DNA from: Streptomyces sp. S.PNR 29
GTDB taxonomy: Bacteria > Actinomycetota > Actinomycetes > Streptomycetales > Streptomycetaceae
Reading direction: 5' to 3'
Assembly: GCF_030386795.1 (NCBI RefSeq)
Contig: NZ_JANUQM010000005.1
Location: 1 to 64,000, forward strand
DNA: 64,000 nucleotides
The translations under genes were made by a program, and so were the position numbers. This document shows, one piece after another, positions 1-9,183 of this stretch. How positions within the stretch are numbered: position 1 is the first letter of the stretch; every line of letters begins with the position of its first letter. The notes beneath the pieces are model-generated. The model searched no databases, was not told the origin of the DNA, and worked only from the letters and a program-made list of their open reading frames with translations.

Positions 1-1128
1 GGTGAGCACGTCGCTGCCCGCCGGAGCCCGGCTGATCACGGTGGGCGGGTAGTAGGCACCGCGCGCCGGCAGCCCGTGTGGCAGCCCGCCGGTGTGGATG
101 TGGGCTCCGGCGGAGCGGGCCGCCTCCACCGCCGCCACGACCCGGTCGAAGGCAGCACGGTCGATGAGCGGCCCCATCTGGGTGCGCGGGTCGGCGGGAT
201 CGCCGATGACAAGGCCTTTCGCGGCGGCTGCAAACCGGTCGAGCACCTCTTCGGCGATGCGGTGGTGGACCAGGACACGGGAGCCGGCGGTGCAGTTCTG
301 CCCCATGGTCAGGAACGCTGCCTCGATCATGTCGGCGATGAGTTCGTCGCCGTACTCGAGCGCGTCCGCCATCAGGAGTTGAGGGCTCTTGCCGCCCATC
401 TCCAAGGAGACCCGTTTGAAGTTGGTCTCCGCCGCGTCGGCCAGGACACGGCGTCCGGTGGCCGTGGATCCGGTGAACGACAGGGCTCGCACAAGCGGGT
501 TGCGGGCGAGCGCCGTACCGGTGACGGTGCCGTGGCCGGGCAGCACGGTGAGCACGCCGTCCGGAAGGCCCGCCTCGGCCGCCAGACCGGCGAGGTGCAG
601 GGTGGAACGCGGGGTGGCCTCGGCGGGCTTGAGCAGCAGGGAGTTTCCCGCGGCGAGCGCGGGCCCCACCTTCCAGGCGGCCATGGCCAGCGGGTAGTTC
701 CAGGGCAGGATGGCGGCGGCCACCCCGACCGGCTCCCGGCTCACCAGACCCAGGCTGTCGTGACCGGTGGGGGCCACGCGGCCGAAGACCTTGTCGGCCG
801 CCTCGGCGAACCAGCGGATCGACTCGATCGCCGCGGGCACGTCGCCCGTGCGGCACTCGGTGATCGGCTTGCCCGCATCCTCGCAGTCCAGCCGGGCCAG
901 CAGCTCGGCGTCGCGCTCCATCAGGTCGGCCAGGCGCAGCAGGACAGCGGCCCGCTCCCGTGGGGACCGGCCGGCCCAGGCGCCGCTGTCGAAGACCTTG
1001 TGCGCCCGCTCGGCGGCCAGCACGACGTCCTGCTCGCTCGCTGCCGGCACGGTGGTGATCAGCTCACCTGTCGCGGGACTGACGACGTCGAGCGTCCCCT
1101 CGACATCCGTGATGGCCCTCCCGCTCAT
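1..1128 (-). CDS. Aldehyde dehydrogenase, NAD(P)-dependent (3' end outside window)
   Basis: Oxidises an aldehyde to the carboxylic acid with NAD(P)+. The 376 residues in the window are co-linear with the ALDH superfamily: an N-terminal catalytic-domain start, ILPWNYPLAMAAWK, LLLKPAE (cofactor-binding Lys), the SFTGST loop, LEMGGKSP with the general-base Glu, and GQNCTAGSR with the nucleophilic Cys. The C-terminal part, including the usual second Glu motif, lies beyond the left edge. The ATG at 1128 overlaps the stop of the upstream SDR gene by 4 bases (ATGA), so it is the third gene of an FMO-SDR-ALDH operon. By context it would oxidise an aldehyde made by the upstream oxidoreductases; the substrate cannot be read from sequence. 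Confidence 0.93.
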   Translation of the reverse strand, partial: MSGRAITDVEGTLDVVSPATGELITTVPAASEQDVVLAAERAHKVFDSGAWAGRSPRERAAVLLRLADLMERDAELLARLDCEDAGKPITECRTGDVPAAIESIRWFAEAADKVFGRVAPTGHDSLGLVSREPVGVAAAILPWNYPLAMAAWKVGPALAAGNSLLLKPAEATPRSTLHLAGLAAEAGLPDGVLTVLPGHGTVTGTALARNPLVRALSFTGSTATGRRVLADAAETNFKRVSLEMGGKSPQLLMADALEYGDELIADMIEAAFLTMGQNCTAGSRVLVHHRIAEEVLDRFAAAAKGLVIGDPADPRTQMGPLIDRAAFDRVVAAVEAARSAGAHIHTGGLPHGLPARGAYYPPTVISRAPAGSDVLT

Positions 1129-2003
1129 GCTTCCTCCACCAGTTCCCACCGGCCGCCGCCGACTTGGCGCGCCAGTCCCCTGCGGCGCAGGTCCTCCAGA
1201 TAGCGGGCCATGCCCCGCTCACCGCGCCTGCGGAACAGTGGAAAGATCCGGGGCAGCAGATTCGGGGCCAGCATCGCGCACCGCACCAGCCGGGACTCGC
1301 CGGGTCTGACGTAGGCCTCCAAGCGGGGCTTGTCCAGCAGGCTCACGACCGCCCTGACGACATCGGACGGCTGCTGCGGCGCGTCCTGGAACTGCAGTGA
1401 GTTCCCTCCCTCCACGGCCTCCTGACGGAGCATCCGGGTGTCGGTCGCCGAGGGCAGCACCGAACTCGCCGTGATGCCCTTGCCCCGCAGGTCCAGCCCA
1501 ATGGCGAGCATCGCGCCACGCAGCCCGAACTTCGAGGCGGTGTAGATCGGCGTCTCGCCCAGCGGGAAGATCCCGCCGAGGGACACGGTCGTGACCACCC
1601 GGGGGTCGCCGGAAGCCCGTAGCAGCGGGATGGCGACCCGGGTCATGACCAGCGGGGAGACCAGGTTGAGATCGATCTCCCGCTCGATGCTCTCGACGCT
1701 GCGCACATCGAACCGCTCGGCGCTGGTCATGCCCACGTTGTTCACCAGGACGTCGATACGCCCGTGGGTGACCGCGATGCCGTCGAGCATCTGCTCCACC
1801 GCGAGCCGGTCCAGCAGATCGCAGCCCAGCCCGGCATGCCCACTCCCGGGCAGATCGGCAGCGGTCCGCTTGGCCCGCACCTCGTCGATGTCGACCACGA
1901 CGAGCCGGGCACCTCCCGCGGCGAAGCGGTGGCACAGGGCGCTGCCGATGCCTCCGGCACCGCCGGTCACCAGGATGACCTTGTCATGGAAGTCGTACGT
2001 CAT
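1125..2003 (-). CDS. Short-chain dehydrogenase/reductase
   Basis: A classical SDR of 292 residues. The Rossmann motif is TGGAGGIG near residue 14, followed by NNVG in place of the usual NNAG, and the active site YTASKFG with catalytic Tyr and Lys. A C-terminal extension (LAPNLLPRIFPLFRR and beyond) is longer than in the shortest SDRs and resembles SDRs found beside flavin monooxygenases. The ATG at 2003 was chosen because it overlaps the stop of the monooxygenase by 4 bases; the open frame extends further upstream, but only as an antisense shadow. It probably interconverts an alcohol and a ketone or aldehyde between the monooxygenase and ALDH steps, which is inference from context. Confidence 0.9.
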   Translation of the reverse strand: MTYDFHDKVILVTGGAGGIGSALCHRFAAGGARLVVVDIDEVRAKRTAADLPGSGHAGLGCDLLDRLAVEQMLDGIAVTHGRIDVLVNNVGMTSAERFDVRSVESIEREIDLNLVSPLVMTRVAIPLLRASGDPRVVTTVSLGGIFPLGETPIYTASKFGLRGAMLAIGLDLRGKGITASSVLPSATDTRMLRQEAVEGGNSLQFQDAPQQPSDVVRAVVSLLDKPRLEAYVRPGESRLVRCAMLAPNLLPRIFPLFRRRGERGMARYLEDLRRRGLARQVGGGRWELVEEA

Positions 2004-3346
2004 GACGCCGTCGCCTCCTGTCGCACGGACGCCGGCCGAGGCGGCCGACCCGCGGTACGCCACCCCATCCCTTCGGCCACTTTGCCGAGGTACCTCACGA
2101 AGGCGTCGCTGTGGACATAGCCGGTGTGGCGCGGCGAGTCGACGAACTTCAGTCCGCCGGACAGGTCCGGCCGGTCGCTGCGGATCATGCGTGCGAACCG
2201 CTCGGCGGTCGGCAATCCGGCCCGCGCGTCCCGGATGAATGAGGCAATCAACTGGGCCTGGGCGTCGAAGAGTTTGTAGGCACCGGAGTTGGTCTCCACG
2301 AAGCCGACGCCGAACAGGCCCTCGTGCTCGCGGGAGAACGAGGACAGATAGAGGTCGGGGTGCTGCTCGTCTCCGAAGTACTTCTGCGCGACGGGGACTT
2401 TGTGGACGTACCCCGTCGCAAGCAGGATCAGGTCGAAGTCGTCGCTGGTGCCGTCCGTGAAGTGCACCGTCCGGCCCTCGGTGCGCGCGATGCCGGGCCT
2501 GGCCGTGATGTCCCCGTGCTGGAGGTGGTGGATCAGCAGCGAGTTGATGGCCGGGTGGGTCTCGAACAGCCTGTGGTCGGGCTTTTGCAGACCGAGCCTG
2601 CGCGGGTCGCCGTTGAGCAGTCGCAGCAGGCCGCCGAACAGCTTCTGCTGCAGCCACATCGGCAGGTGGGGTCCGCCCGCGGCGATGGTGTCCACGGGCC
2701 GGCCGAACAGGTGCTTGGGTATGAACCAGTAACCACGGCGCATGCTGATCGCGGCGTGGTCGGCGGAACGCGCCGCGTCGCAGGCGATGTCCAGCCCGGA
2801 ATTCCCCGCACCCACCACCAGCACCCGTTTGCCCCGCAGTTCGGCGCTGCTGCGGTAGGTGACCGTGTGGCGGACCTCTCCCGTGAAGTCGCCGGGGAGG
2901 TCAGGGACGTTGGGGTGCCACTGCGCACCCGTACACACGACGACCTCCCGGTGTGTGCCGGTCCGGCCGTCGGCCCGGGTGACCGTCCAGGTGCCGTCCG
3001 GGTTCTTGTCCACGCTGCGGACCTCGGTGCCGAACTCGATCCGGTCCCTGAGCCCGTACGCCTCGGCGAACGACGTCAGGTAGGACAGGATCTGCCGGTG
3101 CGGCGGGTAGTCGGCGAAGTGGTCCGGCATCGGATAGCCGCCGAAGCCGGAGAGGGTCTTGCTGGAGATGAAGTGGGCCGACTCGTACATCGGACTGCCC
3201 GGGTTGTCGATGTCCCACAGCCCGCCCGGTCCCGTGTGGCGCTCGATGTGCGTGTACGGCAGGTCCCGCTCGGCCAGCGCCCTCGCGACCGCCAGCCCTG
3301 CGGGTCCCGCACCGATCACACAGGTGTCGTACTGGTTCTCACTCAC
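2000..3346 (-). CDS. Flavin-containing monooxygenase (class B)
   Basis: A 448-residue FAD/NADPH monooxygenase. It has the N-terminal FAD motif GAGPAG (about residue 12), a second dinucleotide motif GAGNSG (about residue 175), and just before it the class B fingerprint F-x-G-x3-H-x3-Y (FTGEVRHTVTY). The last position is Y rather than WP, which points to an FMO rather than a Baeyer-Villiger enzyme. The start is GTG at 3346, preceded by AAAGGAG. It is the first gene of an operon with the SDR and ALDH, with 4-base overlaps at both junctions. The substrate is unknown; a hydroxylation or N/S-oxidation followed by SDR and ALDH oxidation would fit the order. Confidence 0.92.
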   Translation of the reverse strand: MSENQYDTCVIGAGPAGLAVARALAERDLPYTHIERHTGPGGLWDIDNPGSPMYESAHFISSKTLSGFGGYPMPDHFADYPPHRQILSYLTSFAEAYGLRDRIEFGTEVRSVDKNPDGTWTVTRADGRTGTHREVVVCTGAQWHPNVPDLPGDFTGEVRHTVTYRSSAELRGKRVLVVGAGNSGLDIACDAARSADHAAISMRRGYWFIPKHLFGRPVDTIAAGGPHLPMWLQQKLFGGLLRLLNGDPRRLGLQKPDHRLFETHPAINSLLIHHLQHGDITARPGIARTEGRTVHFTDGTSDDFDLILLATGYVHKVPVAQKYFGDEQHPDLYLSSFSREHEGLFGVGFVETNSGAYKLFDAQAQLIASFIRDARAGLPTAERFARMIRSDRPDLSGGLKFVDSPRHTGYVHSDAFVRYLGKVAEGMGWRTAGRPPRPASVRQEATAS

Positions 3347-3572
3347 CAGCTCGCTCCTTTCGCCGATGTCTCATGTGTTGTGGGGAACCTATGCACCGGG
3401 TGACCGGCGCGAACTGACCCGCGCGGCCACAGAGGGGACCGCGGCGGCCACAGACAGGCCTCGACGTCGGACCCGGTCAGGACGCGGTCCAGCCGGTACA
3501 GCGGACTCGAGTCCGGCCACGCTCCGGGGGACGTCACCGACGTCGAGCCGTCGGACCAGCCGCCTGCAGAGC

Positions 3573-4769
3573 TCACCCCGTCTCGGCGGCGGAGGAGGGC
3601 GCGAGCCCGTGCTCGGCCGCTGCCTTGGTGCCGGACACCGTCATCCGGAGCAGGGGCAGCGAGGCGATGAAGGTACCGAGCGCCAGGACGACGCCGAGCA
3701 GGTCGGCCCCGGCGGCGTCGAGGACCGCTCCGACGGCCAGCGGTCCGAGGCCGGTGCCCAGGGCGCCCGCGCCGCTGAGGGAGGCGACCAGGCGTCCGGT
3801 CGGGTCGATGAGCGCCGCGGCGGCGAGCATCTGCACCAGAACGGCAAGTTGGCAGGCTTGCCAGAGGACGGCCGCGACGGCGAAGAGCACGGGGTCGTGG
3901 GTGATGACCAGGACCGACATCGCGAGGGCCTGCGCCGTGACGAAGACCGCCATCGACCGCATGCGCCCGAAGCCCCGCGCAGCCACCGGACCCACCACCG
4001 CGCCGACGAGAGCCACCACGCTGGAGATCGCGAGGACGGCCGACACGGCCGAGTGGGACATCCCGGTGTGCTGACGGCCCAGGACCGACGCGTACGACCA
4101 CGCGCCCTGTGTGACGGTCCACAGCAGCGCGGTTCCGAGGAGCAGAACCACCGACGGCTTGGCCGTGGTCGTCACTCCGGTACCGGCGGAGGCGGCGCCG
4201 GGCGTCGCGGGACCGTCCGGGAGTCGGCGTACCAGTGGCCAGGCCACGAGACAGCACAACGCCATGAGCAGGAAGCCGGTTGCCTCCCCCAGGTCGTGGT
4301 TGGCCGCGGGGACGCCCATGATCAGCAGCGCCGTCACGCCGACCACGCCGGAGATGGTGACCGCGGACGCCTTGTCGGCGTCGTCGGTGGCGGCGAGCGC
4401 CGCCGTGGCCGCCGCGTAGACCGCGCCGAGCCCCGCGCCGAGGACCAGGTTGGCCAGGACCAGGGTCACCGGGTCGGTGGCCGCCGCCGCTCCCAGGAAG
4501 CCGGCGCCGGAGAGGGCGAGCCCGAGGCGGGTCATCCGCACCCGTCCCGGCCGCGCTGCCCGCTTGGCCAGCAACAGCGTCACCACCGCCGTCGCCATCA
4601 GCTGGGTCGCGGCCACGAGCCCGGCGCCTGAGTCCGACAACCCGAAGCGTGACGCGAAGTCGTCGACGAACACGGGCATCACGTTCGCCCCACCGTTGCC
4701 GAGGGTGACCCCGGCGATGAGCGCCACCGCCACACCGAAGGTCAGGGCGGAGGCGCTTCGCGCGTTCAC
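3573..4769 (-). CDS. MFS transporter
   Basis: A 398-residue membrane protein with about twelve hydrophobic segments typical of the major facilitator superfamily. The N terminus (ALTFGVAVALIAGVTLGNGGANVMPVF) and the loop with AKRAARPGRVRM fit the MFS fold. It lies 226 bases upstream of the FMO operon on the same strand, so it may be co-transcribed or separately expressed; no strong terminator is visible in that gap. It probably exports or imports the substrate of the oxidative module, but direction and substrate are not readable. Confidence 0.88.
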   Translation of the reverse strand: MNARSASALTFGVAVALIAGVTLGNGGANVMPVFVDDFASRFGLSDSGAGLVAATQLMATAVVTLLLAKRAARPGRVRMTRLGLALSGAGFLGAAAATDPVTLVLANLVLGAGLGAVYAAATAALAATDDADKASAVTISGVVGVTALLIMGVPAANHDLGEATGFLLMALCCLVAWPLVRRLPDGPATPGAASAGTGVTTTAKPSVVLLLGTALLWTVTQGAWSYASVLGRQHTGMSHSAVSAVLAISSVVALVGAVVGPVAARGFGRMRSMAVFVTAQALAMSVLVITHDPVLFAVAAVLWQACQLAVLVQMLAAAALIDPTGRLVASLSGAGALGTGLGPLAVGAVLDAAGADLLGVVLALGTFIASLPLLRMTVSGTKAAAEHGLAPSSAAETG

Positions 4770-4809
4770 CGGCCGCTCCTAGGCGAGGAGTCGGGGACTA
4801 CTACCGTTC

Positions 4810-4826
4810 CTCGGCGGAGCGCCGAG
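4810..4826 (-). terminator. Hairpin terminator after the P450 gene
   Basis: CTCGGCG-GAG-CGCCGAG forms a perfect 7-bp stem with a 3-base loop, 84 bases past the P450 stop and before the MFS start. No U-tract is visible, which is normal for Streptomyces. It separates the P450 gene from the MFS/FMO genes downstream. A run of nine G/C bases lies between the stop and the hairpin. Confidence 0.55.
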
Positions 4827-4909
4827 TGTGCACCAAGCATGAGAGCCTCACGAGTCAGGGAGCGCGAGCCGCGTTCGAACGAAGTTGAGAGCCGGGGGGG
4901 GGACGGCGG

Positions 4910-7900
4910 TCAGCCGGCCCAGACGTCTTCGACGTAGTGGCCGGACTCGGTCAGGGCGGCCAGCCAGGCGGTGGCCTCCTCGTCGTCGGCGCCCGTGTTC
5001 TTGCGGTAGATCGCCATGAACGCCTCCCGCACCGCCGGGGCCATGCGACGGCCGTCTCCGCAGATGTAGACGCGTCCGCCGGCCTCCAGTACCGCCCAGA
5101 CCTCGTCGCCCTCCTTCACGATGCGGTCCTGGACGAAGCGGGCTCCGTCCTCGGGGGCGCAGGAGAAGGTGGGCCGCATGCTGACGGCGCCGGCTGCCTC
5201 GGCGGCCTCGAACTCCGCGCGGTGCAGGTAGTCGACGTCGGGGTGGTCGCAGCCGAAGTAGCACAGCAGCGTTCCGGTCGACCGGGTGTGGTGGCGGTCG
5301 AGGACCGCGCCGCGGAAGGGAGCCAGACCAGTGCCCGCGCTGACCAGGATCACCGGCACCGACTCGTCCCGGGGCAGGCGGAAGGCCTCGCTGCAGGGCA
5401 GCACCCTGGCCTGGACGGTGTCGCCCGCCGCCACGGTCTGGAGGTAGTGCGAGGCGATGCCGTGGAAGGTGCCCTCGCCGCCGCGGTGGGGCGCGGCCAG
5501 CAGTGACACCATCAGGTCCACTTCGCCGGGTGCCGCTTCGGCGGACGAGGAGATGGAGTAGTGGCGCGGCCGCAGGACGGGCAGCAGCTCCAGGAAGCGT
5601 TCGAAGGGCAGCTCGCAGGCGCGGTAGCGCTCCAGCAGGTCCAGGACGCTGCGTCCGGCCGCGGTCACCTGCTCACGGAAGGTCTCCGGGTCCGCCGCCG
5701 CGAGTTCGGCCAGGGGCCGCTTCTCGGGCGGGCAGGCGGTGTGCTCGGCGAGTACGGCGACCTGCTCCTGGGTGGCGGCGTCCTGCAGTTCCACGAAGCC
5801 GGTCAGCAGGCGGCGCAGGGTCAGCGGCCGGTCGACGGGCAGGGCGCCCCGGCTGCGGCGACGGGCGCGCAGTCGCACGGTGCGGTCCAGATCGAGGCCG
5901 AAGCGGTCGGCCACCCGCCGCACCAGGGCGTCCGGGTTGCTCGGGAGCACGGCCAGGTGATCGCCGGTGCGGTAGGTGACGCCCTCGGGCAGCCGCAGTT
6001 TGAGGAATCGCTTGGAGCGGCCCAGCTCGTGGTCCATGTCGACGAGTTCGTACGCGTCGAGCACCTCCATCGGCTGCACGCCGTGCCGTGCCGCGAGCCC
6101 GCCGATGACCGAGTCGGTCGCGTCCTGCAGTTCGTACAGTCCCGTCTCATGGTCGGCGGCCGGCTCGGCCTCGTGCGCTTCTGCGGCGGCTCCGTACCGC
6201 TCCAGCAGGGCGTTCCACAGGTCGCCGGTCCACCGGTCCACCGTGCCGGCGAAGTCGCCGGCGGCGTCCGCGGCGCCGCGCTCAAGCAATGGGGTGGCGC
6301 CCGCGGCGGTGAGCTTCTCGTCGATGAGGGTGGGGATGCGCTGGTAGGTGGCGGCCCAGTTGCGGTCGCCGACCCCGAGTACGGCGTACTTCAGGCCGTC
6401 GAGCGCACCGGGCTCCAGGCCCTCCAGCCATGCGACGAAGTCCGTGGCATCGTCGGTGGGCCTGCCGTTGTAGGAGGCGGCCACGATCACCACCGGTCCA
6501 TCACCCGCGGAGAGTTCGCCCACGGCGTCGTCGAGGGGAGCGACGGACGGGGCGAAGCCGCGCTCGTCGCCGTCCGCCGCCAGGTCGCGGGCAATGCCCG
6601 CGCAGGTGCCCAGGTTGGAGCCGTGCAGGAGGGTCAGCGCGGTTCCGGTTGCGCGCCGGACGGCGGGCCGGTCCCGGCCGGCGGGAGCGCTGTTCGCGTC
6701 CACGGCCGCAGCGGTGGGCAGGCGGCGCTCCGCGCTGGTGCGCCGGGCCAGGTGCAGTGTGAACTCGTCGGGCTTGAGGGTGAGCGACTGCTTGATCTTC
6801 AGCTGGTAGTCGGTGTGGTCGATCAGCCGGTAGCGGTGGATCACCAGCGCCAGGACCAACGTCGCCTCGTGCAGCGCGAACTGGCGGCCGATGCAGGCGC
6901 GTTCGCCGCTGCCGAACGGCTTGAACAGATGGACCGGCCGCTCCTCCTCCCGCTCGGGCAGGAACCGGTCGGGGTCGAACAGCTCGACGTTCTCACCCCA
7001 GGCGGGGTCCCGGTGCAGCTGCGGGATGAGGATCTGGATCGACTCGCCCTTGCGCACGGCGTACTTCCCGCCGATGACCGTGTCCTCCAGCGGCTCCACC
7101 GCGTAGGCGGGGGCCGTCGGCCACAGCCGCAGGCCTTCGTTGAGCACCTGGCGGATGTACGTCAGCTTGCCGATGTCCCCGTAGTCCGGCTCGGGGGTGT
7201 CGGAGTCGCCCCACAGGGCGTCCACCTCGGCCTGGGCGCGGGCTAGGACCTCGGGGTGCTTGGTCAGGTAGTAGAGGGCGAAGGACAGGGCACCGCTGGT
7301 GGTCTCGTGACCGGCGATGAGGAACGTGATCGCCTGGTAGCGGATGTTGATGTCGTCCAGGGGCTCGCCGGTCACCGCGTCCCGGGTGTGCAGCATGCGC
7401 CCGAGCAGGTCGTCGGTGCTCTGGTCTCCGGACGCCCGGCGCTCTCGGATCACGTCGTCGACCAGGCCCTTCATCAGGGCCACGTCGGCGCGGAACTGCT
7501 CGGCCTGCTTCCACTTGAACAGCTCCGTGCCGGGGATGGACTCCCCCTTGGCCTGGGCGAAGCCGAGCGCTCGCGACAGGGCGGCGACGAAGGGGTGCGG
7601 CTCCTCGCGGCCGAAGGACTCGAAGTCGTAGCCGAAGCCGCACAGACCGATCGTGTCGAACGTCAGCCGCGTCATGTCGCCGGCCACGTCCACGGGCTCC
7701 GTTCCGGCCGCCCGGTCCCACTTCCCGATCAGCTCCCGGGCCACCGTGAGCATCGTCGCGTGGTAGCCACGCATCGCGCCGAGCGAGAAGGCCGGCATCA
7801 GGACGTCGTGCGCCTTGCGCCAGTTGGGCTCGTCGTTGAACGCGGTGAAGAGCCCGTCGCCGCCGATCTCGCGAAGGATCACGAGGTCGGGGTGCACGTT

Positions 7901-8131
7901 CTTACGGAACCGGCTCTCGTCCGCCAGCTCGGTGACCAGGTCGAGGCCGGAGGCGAAGTTGATCTCGTTGCCGAAGACACGGAGCTTGAACAGCGGCCCC
8001 AGCTCCTTGGCCTCCTTCATCACGTAGAGCAGGCCGTCGGCGCCACCCGGGATGTCGAAGGCGTGGCCGACCAGGGGCAGGGCGGGGCGCTGAGGGATCG
8101 GCTCGGTTCCGCGCAGGGTCTCGTGAGTCAT
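4910..8131 (-). CDS. Self-sufficient cytochrome P450/NADPH-P450 reductase fusion (CYP102 type)
   Basis: A single 1073-residue polypeptide carrying a P450 and a diflavin reductase, close in length to P450 BM3 (1049). The P450 half has the I-helix oxygen-binding motif AGHETTSG (about residue 270), the ExxR motif (NEGLRLWPTAPA) and the haem loop FGSGERACIGR with the proximal Cys at about 405. The reductase half has the FMN motif LHGSNLGTCAGIARDLA, the FAD motif RHYSISSSA, the NADPH motif SAGTGLAPFRG and the C-terminal GHYVEDVW. CYP102 enzymes hydroxylate medium and long-chain fatty acids at subterminal carbons. The ATG at 8131 is preferred over an upstream frame-compatible start because AAAGG precedes it and the alignment begins there. 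It is transcribed divergently from a TetR gene across palindromic sites, so repression relieved by a fatty acid or similar ligand is likely. Confidence 0.95.
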   Translation of the reverse strand: MTHETLRGTEPIPQRPALPLVGHAFDIPGGADGLLYVMKEAKELGPLFKLRVFGNEINFASGLDLVTELADESRFRKNVHPDLVILREIGGDGLFTAFNDEPNWRKAHDVLMPAFSLGAMRGYHATMLTVARELIGKWDRAAGTEPVDVAGDMTRLTFDTIGLCGFGYDFESFGREEPHPFVAALSRALGFAQAKGESIPGTELFKWKQAEQFRADVALMKGLVDDVIRERRASGDQSTDDLLGRMLHTRDAVTGEPLDDINIRYQAITFLIAGHETTSGALSFALYYLTKHPEVLARAQAEVDALWGDSDTPEPDYGDIGKLTYIRQVLNEGLRLWPTAPAYAVEPLEDTVIGGKYAVRKGESIQILIPQLHRDPAWGENVELFDPDRFLPEREEERPVHLFKPFGSGERACIGRQFALHEATLVLALVIHRYRLIDHTDYQLKIKQSLTLKPDEFTLHLARRTSAERRLPTAAAVDANSAPAGRDRPAVRRATGTALTLLHGSNLGTCAGIARDLAADGDERGFAPSVAPLDDAVGELSAGDGPVVIVAASYNGRPTDDATDFVAWLEGLEPGALDGLKYAVLGVGDRNWAATYQRIPTLIDEKLTAAGATPLLERGAADAAGDFAGTVDRWTGDLWNALLERYGAAAEAHEAEPAADHETGLYELQDATDSVIGGLAARHGVQPMEVLDAYELVDMDHELGRSKRFLKLRLPEGVTYRTGDHLAVLPSNPDALVRRVADRFGLDLDRTVRLRARRRSRGALPVDRPLTLRRLLTGFVELQDAATQEQVAVLAEHTACPPEKRPLAELAAADPETFREQVTAAGRSVLDLLERYRACELPFERFLELLPVLRPRHYSISSSAEAAPGEVDLMVSLLAAPHRGGEGTFHGIASHYLQTVAAGDTVQARVLPCSEAFRLPRDESVPVILVSAGTGLAPFRGAVLDRHHTRSTGTLLCYFGCDHPDVDYLHRAEFEAAEAAGAVSMRPTFSCAPEDGARFVQDRIVKEGDEVWAVLEAGGRVYICGDGRRMAPAVREAFMAIYRKNTGADDEEATAWLAALTESGHYVEDVWAG

Positions 8132-8177
8132 GAGCTTGCCTTTCGGTCGGCGCAGGCTGTCGCTGGGCAGAAACATA

Positions 8178-8235
8178 CAAGCGACTTTGTCAGGCGACAA
8201 TGTCAGCCGACCCTGTTGGATGACACAGTCGCTTG
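8178..8235. promoter_or_regulatory. Operator cluster upstream of the P450 gene
   Basis: GACTTTGTC-N4-GACAATGTC (8183-8204) is a 22-base palindrome with one mismatch, about 50 bases upstream of the P450 start. In addition, CAAGCGACTTTGTCA (8178-8192) recurs inverted at 8221-8235 (TGACACAGTCGCTTG) with one mismatch. The arrangement suits a dimeric TetR-family repressor, most likely the divergent gene at 8335. Confidence 0.7.
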
Positions 8236-8289
8236 ATGGAACCGTCGGAGACCTCGAAGCGTCTGGCTAGAGCCAGGTCGGGGACATCT

Positions 8290-8310
8290 TGTCGAGCGAC
8301 CAGTTCGACA
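8290..8310. promoter_or_regulatory. Second inverted repeat, next to the TetR promoter
   Basis: TGTCGA-N9-TCGACA is a perfect interrupted palindrome 24 bases before the TetR ATG. It shares the TTGTC/GACA core with the P450 operator. A -10-like TAAGAT lies at 8323-8328, so the site would cover the -35 region of the regulator gene and fits autoregulation. Confidence 0.55.
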
Positions 8311-8334
8311 GACTGAGTCGCATAAGATGCCGTC

Positions 8335-8922
8335 ATGGCTCATGTATCCGCGGCGGAGCGCCGCCCCCAGCTGATCAAGGCGGCCATCGAGCTGATGGCC
8401 AGGGAGGGCGTCGCCGCCGGCAGCACCCGCGCCATCGCCGCAGAGCTCGGTGTGGCCCAGGCGACCGTGCACTACACCTTCGGCACGAAGGAAGAGCTGT
8501 ACCGGGCCGTCATGGAGCAGCTCACCCAGGACCTGGTCGCCCAGGTGGAGCAGGCCGCGCCCGCGGCCGCGAGCTTCGAGGACACGATCGCCACGCTCGC
8601 CGAGGCCCTGTGGCGCACCGTGCTCGAACAGCCCGCGTCCTACCAGCTCCTCACGGAACTGTCGATGTTCGCCCTGCGCACGCCCCATCTCCGGGAGGCT
8701 CTGCACAGCCACCATCGCGACGTCTCGGCCGTGACGACGAAGCTGATCAGTGCGGCCGCCGAACGCACCGGCCACCGGCTCGCCCAGCCCGCCGAGGTGA
8801 TCGCGAGGTTCTTTCTCGCGGGTTTCGACGGACTGACGATGCAGCACCTCTCAGTGCCGGACGAGGAAGCCGAAGGGGTCTGCATGCGGGCGCTGATCTC
8901 CGCCGTCCTGGCCATGGCCTGA
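8335..8922 (+). CDS. TetR-family transcriptional regulator
   Basis: A 195-residue regulator. The N-terminal helix-turn-helix includes STRAIAAELGVAQATVHYTFGTKEELY (residues about 27-53), the hallmark of TetR proteins; the C-terminal domain is a helical ligand-binding region. It is divergent from the CYP102-type gene and is probably its repressor. No Shine-Dalgarno sequence is seen. TAAGAT sits 6 bases before the ATG, so the transcript may be leaderless. Confidence 0.92.
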   Translation: MAHVSAAERRPQLIKAAIELMAREGVAAGSTRAIAAELGVAQATVHYTFGTKEELYRAVMEQLTQDLVAQVEQAAPAAASFEDTIATLAEALWRTVLEQPASYQLLTELSMFALRTPHLREALHSHHRDVSAVTTKLISAAAERTGHRLAQPAEVIARFFLAGFDGLTMQHLSVPDEEAEGVCMRALISAVLAMA

Positions 8923-9183
8923 GGGCACCCGCGAGCGACGGGGAACACGTCGAGCCCCCTTGCCGGCCGGACTGGGACATCGTCGCGTTTCAGGCCGTCA
9001 GCAGGGGGAGTTGGTCTGCGTGGGCAGGCTCATCCTTCAGGGCAGGCGGAGGAGGTCCGGCCGTTGCCGGCGCGGACCGTCTCGCCTCGACCAGCTCGCC
9101 AACGTCCGCAAAGGCAGGTGCGCCGACGTCAAGGACGCTTCCAGCACGGCCGGTGCAAGGGTGATCGGCCCTGCATGGGCCCC

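Noticed and set aside
4890..4910. Run of nine G next to the P450 stop
   Set aside because: It could be taken as a phase-variable tract, but it lies outside the gene and does not change the reading frame.
9159..9183. GGCCC-TGCAT-GGGCC hairpin between TetR and LacI genes
   Set aside because: A possible weak terminator, but a 5-bp stem is common by chance in this DNA.
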